DNA of 64,000 nt from Kamptonema formosum PCC 6407. GTDB taxonomy: Bacteria; Cyanobacteriota; Cyanobacteriia; Cyanobacteriales; Microcoleaceae. Shown in pieces: positions 43,678 through 53,591 of this stretch. The notes beneath the pieces were generated by a model. The model had not been told where the DNA came from, made no database searches, and saw nothing but the letters and a program-made list of their open reading frames with translations. The stretch is taken from NCBI RefSeq assembly GCF_000332155.1, contig NZ_KB235898.1, positions 205,774 to 269,773 on the forward strand. Reading direction: 5' to 3'. Every line of letters starts with the position of its first letter. The stretch's first letter is position 1. A program made the translations under genes and the position numbers.

Positions 43678-45540
43678 ATGGATGATAACACTTGGAAAAA
43701 CGATTGCAACTGGTTAGAGTCTATAATCCGCAATTCTGCTCCTTTCTCTGACGGGTGGACAAAGGCACGGATCGTACAGCTAGCTTATCCCGATCCCTCT
43801 GGCACTGCCAGTCCAACTACTGAGGAAATCGTCACTAGATTGCGATCGCTATGCGATTTGAAGCAGTATCCCATGTTTGCCGAAAAAGTGAATGTAGATT
43901 ATGTAATAAACACTCTCAACCGTTGGCATAATCGCCAATTTACTCAAGCTTTCAGTCGCAATTTCGAGATTTACGCCGATTGCGAGCATCCTAATATATT
44001 TTTAGTCACCAGCACTGCTAGCACTTCTCTAAATATAGACCGAGAACTGCCACCAAAGCGTTTTCGACCTCTATTTAATGTTGATGAATTAGCTCAGATC
44101 GTCTTATCTTCTGGATGCGAACGCTTAACGATGCGAATTCACGGCTATGCGACTCCTGGATCTATTTTCTATAATAATTTTATTAATGAAGCCGAGTCAT
44201 TAACTCTCAAAGATCCGATTAAAAATATCGCGACTTTGGAAGAAAATCATTTTTATATTGGCTATCACTGGCCGAGCGAAAAACCGCTTGTCAGTCCCGG
44301 ACTCTGGGCTGACTATCGCTATAATTGGGGAATTATCCTCAAATTTTTGATTGTCCTCGGTGTTTTAACATTTATTTCTGGTTCCTTGTTATATTTTCTG
44401 CTTAAACTGTTAGTAGTACCTCTACTTTTATCTTTTGGTTACTTCCCAGAATTAGCTAACTTTTGGCAATGGCTAAAGTTTCGGGAGACAGCAGAATTGG
44501 CAGTACAATGGCATTGGATTATTGTCACCGTATTTATGCTCTCCCTGTTAGTGGTACAAATGATGCGGATCATTGTTTATCAGCGCGATCGCTATCGGGC
44601 CATTCACTACGGAGCTCCCGATTTTTCTGAATTCTTTTGGCGGCTGGATCGAGCATTAGGAATAGATGAAAATCAATCAGTCAAGGCTAAATTTTCTAAT
44701 CGATCGGGGAAGGTAGAAGCAGAAAGTGAGGACAAAAAAGAAGCTAAAGCAGCTAAGAGTAATTCTAGAATTGCTGTCAATTTAATGGGACACAGTTTAG
44801 GTGCTTTGGTAGTGGTCAATTCCTTACGAATTTTGTCTGATAGATTTGGGAAAGATGATATAGACGTAGATGATAAGCGAGAGATTGGAGATTATTTAAT
44901 ATTGGATAAATTAATTATGTCTGCACCAGATATCCCTTTAGAGTTTTTGCGGGAAGGACGTAATAATTATGTACGTTCAGCTATTCTTCGTTGTCAGAAA
45001 ATTTATTTATTTTCCAGCGATCGCGATATTGTTCTCCGCTATCTTTCTACTCTAGCTAACTGGTGGGTTGAACCCAGTTTAGAAATGTCTGGCTTGCGGT
45101 TGGGAAATATTTATCTAAAAGAAGTAAATGAAGGATCGAAACCAGTAAATAAATCGGAAGATACGACCAAAAGTTATGCACCTTACATTCGCATTATGGT
45201 TCGTTCTCAACTAGCAGCTAACCCCACTTCGGCTTATGAGTTATTTGAAAAATTCAACTATATCGATTGTTCGGAAATGAGAGGAGTCAATAGCGTAAAA
45301 TTGCCTTTAAACAAGTTTACAAGTCTCGCCATTGACTTGATTAATATAGTTTCTTTCTTATTCGGTAAAATTGATGCTCATGGAGGATATTTTTGGACTG
45401 AAACTCCCAGTTTTGCTGTGGTTAAGTTTTTGCTAACAAATCAGCACATTTCTGAGGAAGAGATGGAAGCTGGAATTAACAGTTTGATTGACAATTCTAT
45501 CCGCTTTTGGCCGAGTCAGCCATTGCTTTGTAAGAAGTGA
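43678..45540 (+). CDS. Membrane alpha/beta hydrolase (DUF900-like)
   Basis: A 620-residue protein. Two membrane-helix regions (~222-265 and ~285-305) separate an N-terminal alpha/beta part containing RIHGYATPG (the HG oxyanion strand) from the C-terminal part with the nucleophile elbow NLMGHSLGALVVVNSLR. A candidate Asp is in LFSSDRDIVLRYL and the His in IDAHGGYFW. A K/E-rich linker (~340-365) precedes the elbow. The triad order fits an alpha/beta hydrolase with membrane segments inserted between strands. Substrate unknown, perhaps a lipid. ATG 43678 is preferred; a TTG at 43639 would add 13 residues. Confidence 0.72.
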   Translation: MDDNTWKNDCNWLESIIRNSAPFSDGWTKARIVQLAYPDPSGTASPTTEEIVTRLRSLCDLKQYPMFAEKVNVDYVINTLNRWHNRQFTQAFSRNFEIYADCEHPNIFLVTSTASTSLNIDRELPPKRFRPLFNVDELAQIVLSSGCERLTMRIHGYATPGSIFYNNFINEAESLTLKDPIKNIATLEENHFYIGYHWPSEKPLVSPGLWADYRYNWGIILKFLIVLGVLTFISGSLLYFLLKLLVVPLLLSFGYFPELANFWQWLKFRETAELAVQWHWIIVTVFMLSLLVVQMMRIIVYQRDRYRAIHYGAPDFSEFFWRLDRALGIDENQSVKAKFSNRSGKVEAESEDKKEAKAAKSNSRIAVNLMGHSLGALVVVNSLRILSDRFGKDDIDVDDKREIGDYLILDKLIMSAPDIPLEFLREGRNNYVRSAILRCQKIYLFSSDRDIVLRYLSTLANWWVEPSLEMSGLRLGNIYLKEVNEGSKPVNKSEDTTKSYAPYIRIMVRSQLAANPTSAYELFEKFNYIDCSEMRGVNSVKLPLNKFTSLAIDLINIVSFLFGKIDAHGGYFWTETPSFAVVKFLLTNQHISEEEMEAGINSLIDNSIRFWPSQPLLCKK

Positions 45541-45783
45541 TTGGTAATGGCTAATGGCTAATCGCTAATTGCTAATGGCTAATGGCTAATGGCTAATGGC
45601 TAATTGCTAATTGCTAATTGCTAATTGCTAATTGCTAATTGCTAATTACCCATCCTCCGCATCTCCCCCATCTTCCCCATCCTCCCCATCCTCCCCATCC
45701 TCCCCATCTTCCCCATCTTCCCCTCTTTCCCTAGCCCCTAGCCCCTAGCCCCTAGCCCCTTCTTCTCTAATTGGTAATTGTTA
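45541..45783 (+). repeat. Composite heptamer/nonamer repeat, longest copy
   Basis: TAATGGC, then TAATTGC heptamers (45543-45646), CCCATCCTCC and CATCTTCCC/CATCCTCCC nonamers (45647-45720), CCTCTTTCCCTAG, four CCCCTAG heptamers (45725-45757) and CCCCTTCTTCT. It starts immediately after a stop codon. Same order as 19205-19384. Confidence 0.9.
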
Positions 45784-45815
45784 TTCCCTTATTTTTCACC
45801 CTTATTACTTCGTAA

Positions 45816-48575
45816 TTACTTAGTTTTCATAGTATGAACACCATCCCAATCATCAGGCGGTGGTACTTCTAAATAAAGGCGCGATCGCTCAAGGTGAACT
45901 TCCACAGCCATATCCGTTGGGCGCATTAGCTTCGCACTCTCAAAATAACTAATAGCTTGATGAAAATTTCCACAAATATAAGCCTCTCTACCCCGCTTAT
46001 ATAATTCTAAAAATTGTTCTATTTCCCCAGTTAATGGCACTGTTTGCCGATCGATTAACTCATAAATACTTACGGCTTGATTTTTGCCCTTAACCCGCAC
46101 TTTATCTAACTCCCGTACCCAAATTCGGTCGCGACACAAATTATAAGTAAACTCACTCAAAATAATATCGCAGCCATACTGTTTCGTCAGTTCTTCCAAG
46201 CGAGAACTTAAATTCACCGCATCTCCAATCACCGTATAATCCATCCGCTTTTCCGAACCAATATTACCCGAAACTACCTCCCCCGAACTAATCCCAATTC
46301 CAATCTTAAAGTTAGTCTCACTAGGTCGAGAAGTATTAAATTCTTTCAACCGCCAGCGCATTTCCAAAGCTGTTTCAATCGCCATCCAAGCGTGTTCCTT
46401 CAAAGGCAAAGGTGCTCCAAAAACCGCCATCAACGCATCACCAATAAACTTATCTAAAGTTCCTTCATAGCGAAAAACAGCTTCTACCATTGTCTCAAAA
46501 TACTGATTTAAAAGCGCTACCACTTCCGATGCGCCTAAATTTTCTGTAATCGTCGTATATCCCCGAATATCTGAAAATAAAATAGTCACATCTTTACGTT
46601 CACCTACCATCATCGCCCCTTCACCTAAAGCCATTACTTGCTCAACTACTCCAGGGGTCATATAACGATACATTGTAGTTTTCATCCGCTTTTCTCTCGA
46701 AATATCTTCGAGCACTACAATACCGCCACGCACCCCCCCTTCAGGATTAGTTAGGGGGTTGACAGTTAGATTCAAACTACGTTCAACTACTGTAACTTGA
46801 GAACGAGGAATTGGAACCGCACATTGAGGATAACCCAGGGGAGAATGAGTAATATGAAAGGGAGCTTGAGCATTAGTAACTACTGGAATTTGACCTGATT
46901 CGGGGCTATTTTCTCCCCAAGCGTAAAAGATATCGGGATCGTTGCGATCGGGAATTGTCAGAATATAAGTTTCTCCTTCCTCTGCAAATTCTGGCGATTC
47001 TATTAATAAACCCACAGTTAAAGTTTGTTCCGGTACATAATGTCTAGCCGCATTCCTCAAACTGTCTTCTAGTCGAAATCGTATATTGTCAATAGGTACA
47101 ACTTCCCAAACATAGCGATCGACCAGTCTCTCTTCCCAAAGTTGTCGATTCTGTTTACCATTGGGTTGATCGATGGGACAACCAAGTAATCCTAAAGCGG
47201 CTTCATTAATCGTGACAATTCGACCCTGCATATCCGTAGAAATCACAACATCTGTGAGACTTTGTAAGATGTCTTTCTGATATTGCTTTTCCACTAAAAC
47301 ATTTTCAAATAATTGCGAGTTTTGGAGGGCAATACCTGCTTGAGCATTAAAAGCCCGCAAAAATTCTTCATCAGAATTAGTAAAACTACCTTGATTTTTA
47401 TTAATTAACTGAGTAACACCGATTAGTTCGCCTTTGGCGTTATAAACTGGCATACAGAGCATATTTCTCGTCTCATAACCAGTACGATGATCGGTACTCG
47501 GATCGAAGCGAGGATCGGTATAAGCATCATTAATATTGAGAGTTTGACCAGTAGAAGCTACATAACCAGCAATGCCTTTATTGGCAGGAATACGGATTTC
47601 CATTAGGGTTTTGCCGTCGGCTTTGGCTACTTTTGTCCAGAGTTCGTTGGTTTCTTTACTCAGTAGAAATAGGGTACTCCGATCGGCTTGCATTAAATCG
47701 CGGGCTTGCTCCATTACAGCTCGCAAAGTTGTTTCTAAGTCAAGGCTTTGCCCTAATGTTGTTGTCGCTCTCAAAAGTGCAGCAACTCCTCGCTGGTTGC
47801 GGGCGGCGACATAGAAAGATTGACAACTTTCAAGAATAATTCCAATTGAGTCGGCAAAAGCACGAAATTGTTGTTCGTCTTCTTCATTAAAAGGCTGATT
47901 CCCTGCTTTGTTTAAGAGCCGTACTACTGCTACCGGAGCATTTTCGCTCTTGGTGCTGAAAATCGGCATACAAAGAATTGTATGGGTTTCATACCCTGGG
48001 AGTTCGTCAACTTCCCGGTTAAATAGGGGATGATTATAAGCGTCAACTACATTGAGACATTCTCCGGTATTGGCAACGTGACCCAAAATACCGACGTTCA
48101 TTGGGAGGCGAATTTCTTGAGCTTTTTTGGTAGTTGGATCGACGGTTTTATACCAAAGTTGAGCTTTATTTGAGTTAACTAAAAATATAGTTGTGACATC
48201 GGCTTGCAGAATCTGACCAATTTTGAGGGTGAAGGCATCTAAAAGTTGCTCTAAAAGAGTTTCTAGAGCTTCATTGTTGATGAGGTCGATCGCACGCAGA
48301 AATTGCTGAAATTCAGCGGTGATAAAGTCCAGCAGGCAGACAAATTCGGCAACTGGCAGATCCTTCACGCGGGCGGCTAATGCCCCCATGCGATTGACTT
48401 GAGTGAGTGTAGCCAGAACGCTACCAGCATTGGAGAATGTCATGTTAACTGCTTTTTCAGGGGGTAGGGTGGCCCTTGGCTTGGCTGATGTTTTGTTCTG
48501 AGGCTCCCCAAACTGTGGAAACTTTTCCGGCTTCACTGCTTGGGCAAGTCGTTTTACTCGATCGCGAACTTCCAC
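45816..48575 (-). CDS. GAF-GAF-PAS class III adenylate cyclase
   Basis: A 919-residue soluble signalling cyclase. Two GAF domains lie at about 90-255 and 265-430 (QADVTTIFLVNSNKAQLWY; QADRSTLFLLSKETNELW), followed by a PAS-like segment (ILQSLTDVVISTDMQGRI onward), the cyclase (~645-840) with LFSDIRGYTTITE, DKFIGDALMAVFGAP and MDYTVIGDAVNLSSRLEEL, and a short TPR-like tail. Lys in DKF and Thr in DYT are the adenine-specifying pair, so cAMP is the likely product. The GAF domains may bind cyclic nucleotides or a chromophore; no obvious bilin cysteine was seen. ATG start. Confidence 0.93.
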   Translation of the reverse strand: MEVRDRVKRLAQAVKPEKFPQFGEPQNKTSAKPRATLPPEKAVNMTFSNAGSVLATLTQVNRMGALAARVKDLPVAEFVCLLDFITAEFQQFLRAIDLINNEALETLLEQLLDAFTLKIGQILQADVTTIFLVNSNKAQLWYKTVDPTTKKAQEIRLPMNVGILGHVANTGECLNVVDAYNHPLFNREVDELPGYETHTILCMPIFSTKSENAPVAVVRLLNKAGNQPFNEEDEQQFRAFADSIGIILESCQSFYVAARNQRGVAALLRATTTLGQSLDLETTLRAVMEQARDLMQADRSTLFLLSKETNELWTKVAKADGKTLMEIRIPANKGIAGYVASTGQTLNINDAYTDPRFDPSTDHRTGYETRNMLCMPVYNAKGELIGVTQLINKNQGSFTNSDEEFLRAFNAQAGIALQNSQLFENVLVEKQYQKDILQSLTDVVISTDMQGRIVTINEAALGLLGCPIDQPNGKQNRQLWEERLVDRYVWEVVPIDNIRFRLEDSLRNAARHYVPEQTLTVGLLIESPEFAEEGETYILTIPDRNDPDIFYAWGENSPESGQIPVVTNAQAPFHITHSPLGYPQCAVPIPRSQVTVVERSLNLTVNPLTNPEGGVRGGIVVLEDISREKRMKTTMYRYMTPGVVEQVMALGEGAMMVGERKDVTILFSDIRGYTTITENLGASEVVALLNQYFETMVEAVFRYEGTLDKFIGDALMAVFGAPLPLKEHAWMAIETALEMRWRLKEFNTSRPSETNFKIGIGISSGEVVSGNIGSEKRMDYTVIGDAVNLSSRLEELTKQYGCDIILSEFTYNLCRDRIWVRELDKVRVKGKNQAVSIYELIDRQTVPLTGEIEQFLELYKRGREAYICGNFHQAISYFESAKLMRPTDMAVEVHLERSRLYLEVPPPDDWDGVHTMKTK

Positions 48576-48990
48576 CTGCCTGTAATATGTGCTTTTAAAT
48601 CATTTTTAACAACCTTGATGTTGCTGCCCACTCTGCTAATATAAGGTGAAGTTAGGTAAAACACAAAACTAAGGGGTTTGTTTTGTGGGGATAAGTGGAA
48701 AATAATTAGTCTGGAAGTTAGTTCATAGGTTTTTTTGTTGGGGAGAATGGGATTTTTCTGCTGGGTGGAATTGCGGCGATCGCGTGTGCCCCCCGAAGGG
48801 CGCAGTCTGCTATGCCTAAGTTATTTCCCAATACTATGTCAAATTTAATGTTAAACCCGATCGGGGAGTAGGTGCGATCGATCCCTCCTACCCCCCTTAA
48901 AAAGGCTAGATAGCAACCGCCAAGACTATTTAGGACATTCTAAATCGATCGAACCGTTTGGCTGAGTTCTCACAACGAAGTCCTTACTTT
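48576..48990. other. Intergenic region without a gene
   Basis: About 415 bases upstream of the GAF cyclase. A HIP1 site continues into GCGTGTGCCCCCCGAAGGGC at about 48780-48808, which resembles a dispersed palindromic element. The rest shows no open frame, RNA gene or array that I can support. Confidence 0.5.
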
Positions 48991-48993
48991 TAT

Positions 48994-49057
48994 TCTCTTT
49001 CCCTTCTTTCCCTAGCCCCTAGCCCCTAGCCCCTAGCCCCTAACCGCCTTGGCGGTT
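48994..49057. repeat. CCCCTAG heptamers and AACCGCC/GGCGGTT hairpin after sqdX
   Basis: CCCTTCTTTCCCTAG and four CCCCTAG heptamers (48999-49040), then the perfect palindrome AACCGCC-TT-GGCGGTT (49042-49057). The hairpin is four bases past the sqdX stop and could end that transcript on the minus strand. Confidence 0.75.
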
Positions 49058-49061
49058 GGAA

Positions 49062-50195
49062 CTATGCGGCTTTTGGCAGTGACTCAGCCAAGATTACCGA
49101 TTCATAGTACCGCCGCAGTTGGTGAGTGGCAGCGGCCCAACCCCAACGTTCAGCTTCAATACGGGCGTTTTGGCGGAGGGTTTCGCCTTCTTGGGGTTGG
49201 GCAAATAAGCGCTGAGTAGCTGCGATCGCACCTTCCTCATCTGCTGGGTCAAATAAATAGCCGTTAACACCATCGGTGACAATATCGGGGATTCCCCCTG
49301 ACCTTGCCGCGACTACGGGCGTACCCGCAGCCATCGCTTCTAGGAGCACTAAGCCTAGTGTTTCGGTGCGGGAGGGAAAAATGAAGGCATCGGCACAAGC
49401 GTAGGCTGAGGCGAGTTCTCTGCCTCGGAGATAGCCTGCAAAATAGGTGGGAGTACCGGCGAAATATTGTTCTAAAGTTTGGCGGTGGGGGCCATCTCCG
49501 ACTAAGGCGAGGCGGGCGTTAGGAATTGATGCTAAGACGGGTTTGATGCGATCGATTTCTTTTTCTGCACCGAGGCGACCGACGTAGAGTAAGAGTGGGC
49601 TCTCTGGATTGCCTTGGCTGAGGCGATCGCGCATTTCTGGCGTTGCAAACTGGGGTTGATACATCTCCGTATCTACGCCTCGCTGCCACAAGTCTACACG
49701 CTCAATACCGTGCGATCGTAACTCTTCCACCATCGCCGTTGAAGTACAAAGATTTAACTCAGCCTGATTATGAGCTCCCTTTAGTAATTCCCACAACAAA
49801 GGCTCAAGCATTCCAAAACCATAATGGTGCAGGTATTTTGGCAAATGAGTGTGATAAGAAGCCAACAGCGGAATATTCAACTTTTTGCCATAGTACAAAC
49901 CCGCCAGTCCCAAAATAGCCGGATTAGCCACATGAATAATATCTGGTTGAAACTCTTCTAGTTTCTGTCCAATTGACGGACGCGGCAATGCCATTTTCAA
50001 TTCCGGGTACATCGGCAACGGAAAGCCTTCAACACCGTAAATTGTGGCTCCTTTGTACTCTGTTAGCCCACCATCTGGGGAAAAAATTAGAACTTTATCG
50101 CCAGCGCGTTGTAGGTGTTCAACTGTGTGAATCAACCGCGTGACAATCCCATCTATTTTCGGCAGAAATGTTTCAGTAAAAAGAGCGACTCTCAT
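49062..50195 (-). CDS. sqdX: Sulfoquinovosyltransferase SqdX
   Basis: SqdX moves sulfoquinovose from UDP-sulfoquinovose to diacylglycerol, making the sulfolipid SQDG of thylakoid membranes. A 377-residue GT4 glycosyltransferase with two Rossmann halves: N-terminal ALFTETFLPKIDGIVTRL, HVANPAILGLAGLYYGKK and ASYHTHLPKYLHHYG; C-terminal LLYVGRLGAEKEID and the donor-binding FPSRTETLGLVLLEAMAAG. Length and motifs match cyanobacterial SqdX. ATG start, 10 bases after the DUF4291 stop. It is last in a minus-strand unit sqdB - small gene - DUF4291 - sqdX. Confidence 0.95.
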   Translation of the reverse strand: MRVALFTETFLPKIDGIVTRLIHTVEHLQRAGDKVLIFSPDGGLTEYKGATIYGVEGFPLPMYPELKMALPRPSIGQKLEEFQPDIIHVANPAILGLAGLYYGKKLNIPLLASYHTHLPKYLHHYGFGMLEPLLWELLKGAHNQAELNLCTSTAMVEELRSHGIERVDLWQRGVDTEMYQPQFATPEMRDRLSQGNPESPLLLYVGRLGAEKEIDRIKPVLASIPNARLALVGDGPHRQTLEQYFAGTPTYFAGYLRGRELASAYACADAFIFPSRTETLGLVLLEAMAAGTPVVAARSGGIPDIVTDGVNGYLFDPADEEGAIAATQRLFAQPQEGETLRQNARIEAERWGWAAATHQLRRYYESVILAESLPKAA

Positions 50196-50205
50196 ACAAA
50201 ATTGC

Positions 50206-50844
50206 TTAGGTAACTGATATTTGTAGCCTCTTTGCAGTGTCGGAATTAGTAATCGGATATACTTCCTCGCTGGGTGTTAGCAAGTTTGCCATACCTTCTT
50301 TAAGATTTTGGTGCTGTTCCTGCACAAATTCGGAAATATCTTCAATATTGATAATCCAATCCTGCGCGTAATGAACCAAAATTTCCCCCCTTAAACCTAA
50401 CTGAATAGCCCGCCTCTCTTCTTGGGAACCGTTGGGGTGATGGTCGGGGTCCCATTGCAGCCTCACAGATGAATTTTTAGCCGCTTGTTTCCATTCTTTT
50501 TCACTAGCATAAACCTCTGAAACAAAAGTAGAATGTACGGCTGCGGTCAAAACTTCATCAAAAGCACTTCGCTTTAAGCGGACAGCGAGAATTACTTCTT
50601 GACCCTCTTTTGTCCCCCACCCGGAACGGTACATCATCCAGAGAAAGTTAGGCTTAATCCAACTCATGCGGCTGAGTTTAAATTCCCCACCAAAATAACC
50701 ATGTAAAGCTGCAAAGTCGCCAATAGCTGGGCGATAGGCTTGGTAGACTACTATGGAATTTTCGTCAAATTGTGCCAAAATATGACGACCAGCTTTTGGC
50801 CATCGGCTTACTTGCGTTAGGTAAGGTAAGGTTAGCAGATTCAT
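50206..50844 (-). CDS. DUF4291 protein
   Basis: A 212-residue DUF4291 protein. Family blocks are clear: RHILAQFDENSIVVYQAYRP, MSWIKPNFLWMMYRSGW, and LQWDPDHHPNGSQEERRAIQ with its cluster of His and acidic residues. Function is not established. I start at ATG 50844, which has CGGAG 10 bases upstream; the frame is open to 50886. It sits between the sulfolipid genes, 5 bases after the stop of a broken small gene and 10 bases before sqdX, so it must be co-transcribed with them. Confidence 0.85.
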   Translation of the reverse strand: MNLLTLPYLTQVSRWPKAGRHILAQFDENSIVVYQAYRPAIGDFAALHGYFGGEFKLSRMSWIKPNFLWMMYRSGWGTKEGQEVILAVRLKRSAFDEVLTAAVHSTFVSEVYASEKEWKQAAKNSSVRLQWDPDHHPNGSQEERRAIQLGLRGEILVHYAQDWIINIEDISEFVQEQHQNLKEGMANLLTPSEEVYPITNSDTAKRLQISVT

Positions 50845-50849
50845 GCTAA

Positions 50850-51155
50850 CTAACTCCGATCGAGAGGTTCTTTGGGCAAGGTACAAATTCCATGAATTCC
50901 AACTGAGAAAATCACCGCACCTAAAAGCAGTCCCATTCCTTCAGCAAAGCAGTTAATTCTGTGAATTTCCTGTGCTGTTTTGGCAACAAAAACATCTTTC
51001 TCACTTGCATTAGGCGACTGACTAACTTGGCGTTAGTTTTTGTAACTTGCTTCCAGGGCGGCCCATTCTGGCAGGAAGTAATAACCACATACTAAACTAG
51101 CTGAAAGTCCCGGTAAAACAACTAAAAGCAGCAGAATTATAACTCGGCTTTTCAT
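50850..51155 (-). pseudogene. Small membrane protein gene interrupted by an in-frame TAA
   Basis: Reading from ATG 51155, 40 codons encode MKSRVIILLLLVVLPGL plus CGYYFLPEWAALEASYKN, then TAA at 51033-51035. In the same frame 60 further sense codons follow without a break (QVSQSPNASEKDVF..., HRINCFAEGMGLLLGAVIF, GIHGICTLPKEPL) to TAG at 50850. The joined 100-residue product would have an N-terminal and a C-terminal membrane helix. The intact frame on both sides of one stop suggests a recent nonsense mutation, a sequencing error, or programmed readthrough. It lies in the sqd unit. Confidence 0.7.
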
Positions 51156-51226
51156 TTTTTTATTTCAGGACTTCCATATTCAGAGGCAATAGAAACATTA
51201 TATTGCCCCAACCATCCTACCTTAGT

Positions 51227-52378
<1,152 letters not shown>

Positions 52379-52443
52379 TCAGGGATAAATCTTGCTTGCC
52401 AATACTGGGTAAATGTATCAGGTAATGGTGCAATATGAACCTT

Positions 52444-53034
52444 TTAAACTACAACCTCATGGGCAAAACTAGCCCAGCGGACAAACTCGAAGGGCCCGGC
52501 GACTGCACCCCAGATGTGCTCGTCAGTTTCGGGATCTAACCCTCTGTCGTGACTGATGAATTTGTGTTCATCGATCTCAAATTCGCTGTCAAGGTAGGTA
52601 GTTTGACCTTTGCGGACTACGGTGCAGCCTTTGCCGGGTTCGACTCGACCGAGGAAACTGTTGCCCGTCCATTGGGTGATGAAGGTGCATCCGGGGAGTT
52701 TTTTGATAGTTTCGGCTTTGAGGGCTTGGAGGCGCACAGGGTCGCGGGATGAGCCGTAGAATTGTTCTTCGTTTTCGATCGCGTAGTTTTCGATCTCGAT
52801 GCAATTAACTGCGGGGACTAATTTTAATACTCGAACTCGGTAGGGTTGATTGATTTGATAGTCGTAGGCTTGCTCTAGGTAAAGGCTGATTCCTCCTAAT
52901 AATTCTACGGGGAGGGGGCGCATACAGACGCGGATGTGGGCGAAGAAGGGGGGGTTTTCAAAGGCTTGGGGTTGGTTGCTGAAGTCGGAGGCCATCCAGC
53001 GGGCGAGGGTGGCAATGTCTGTGGAATTGGTCAT
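52444..53034 (-). CDS. cpcT: CpcT/CpeT-type phycobiliprotein chromophore lyase
   Basis: CpcT attaches phycocyanobilin to a beta-subunit cysteine (Cys153 type) of phycocyanin or phycoerythrocyanin; CpeT is the phycoerythrin relative. The 196 residues are the family's full beta-barrel: LARWMASDFSNQPQAFENP, FAHIRVCMRPLP, GISLYLEQAYDY, PYRVRVLKL, LPGCTFITQW, GKGCTVVRKG and the C-terminal GAVAGPFEFVRWASF. ATG start, 68 bases before sqdB on the same strand. CpcT is more likely than CpeT but cannot be told apart here with certainty. Confidence 0.88.
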   Translation of the reverse strand: MTNSTDIATLARWMASDFSNQPQAFENPPFFAHIRVCMRPLPVELLGGISLYLEQAYDYQINQPYRVRVLKLVPAVNCIEIENYAIENEEQFYGSSRDPVRLQALKAETIKKLPGCTFITQWTGNSFLGRVEPGKGCTVVRKGQTTYLDSEFEIDEHKFISHDRGLDPETDEHIWGAVAGPFEFVRWASFAHEVVV

Positions 53035-53201
53035 TTGAAGAGGAGTTGGTAGTTGGTAATAGGTCTTTGGGAGGGCGGTGGTTATGCTGAACTTGACCGA
53101 TCCCAGAATATTTTAAGGGGAAAGCGATCGCTTGTGAATGACGAATTGGCTTCATCAATTAAAATTTCAATACCAAAGTTAAGTTTTTATAGCAGACTTT
53201 C

Positions 53202-53591
53202 TCAAATAGAATTAGGAGCAATATGACAGCGCAGCCACTCAGTAAATTCATCGCGGGCAATCGCGCTTGATGCAACTTGTAATATAATTTTTTCTTGTTC
53301 TTCCATAGGTGCAGAAATCTCAAATCCATTCAAAACTAAAAAGACTTCCATTGCTGCGTGACCGATGCGTTTGTTGCCATCTAAGAAAGGATGATTTTTA
53401 ATCAAAGTAAATCCAAGGGCTGAAGCTTTTTCGATGATAGTTGGGTAAAGTTCTTCCCCGCCAAATGTCATGCGTGGCTGAGCTAAAGCTGACTCTAAGG
53501 TTCCTAAATTAGGGATGCCAAATGCTCCGCCAGACTGCTCAATAATGCACCGATAAAGTTCTAAAACTTCAGTTAAAGTTAGATAGCGCAT
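53202..53591 (-). CDS. doc: Doc-type (Fic fold) toxin
   Basis: A 129-residue death-on-curing protein. Doc toxins phosphorylate EF-Tu and stop translation. The Fic motif HPFLDGNKR is at 67-75, followed by IGHAA; the N-terminus YLTLTEVLELYRCIIEQSGG and GIPNLGTLESALAQPR are also typical. Its ATG overlaps the last base of the upstream gene's stop codon (53591), a translationally coupled pair, so that protein is the presumed antitoxin. The key Doc residues are intact, so the toxin is probably active. Confidence 0.92.
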   Translation of the reverse strand: MRYLTLTEVLELYRCIIEQSGGAFGIPNLGTLESALAQPRMTFGGEELYPTIIEKASALGFTLIKNHPFLDGNKRIGHAAMEVFLVLNGFEISAPMEEQEKIILQVASSAIARDEFTEWLRCHIAPNSI

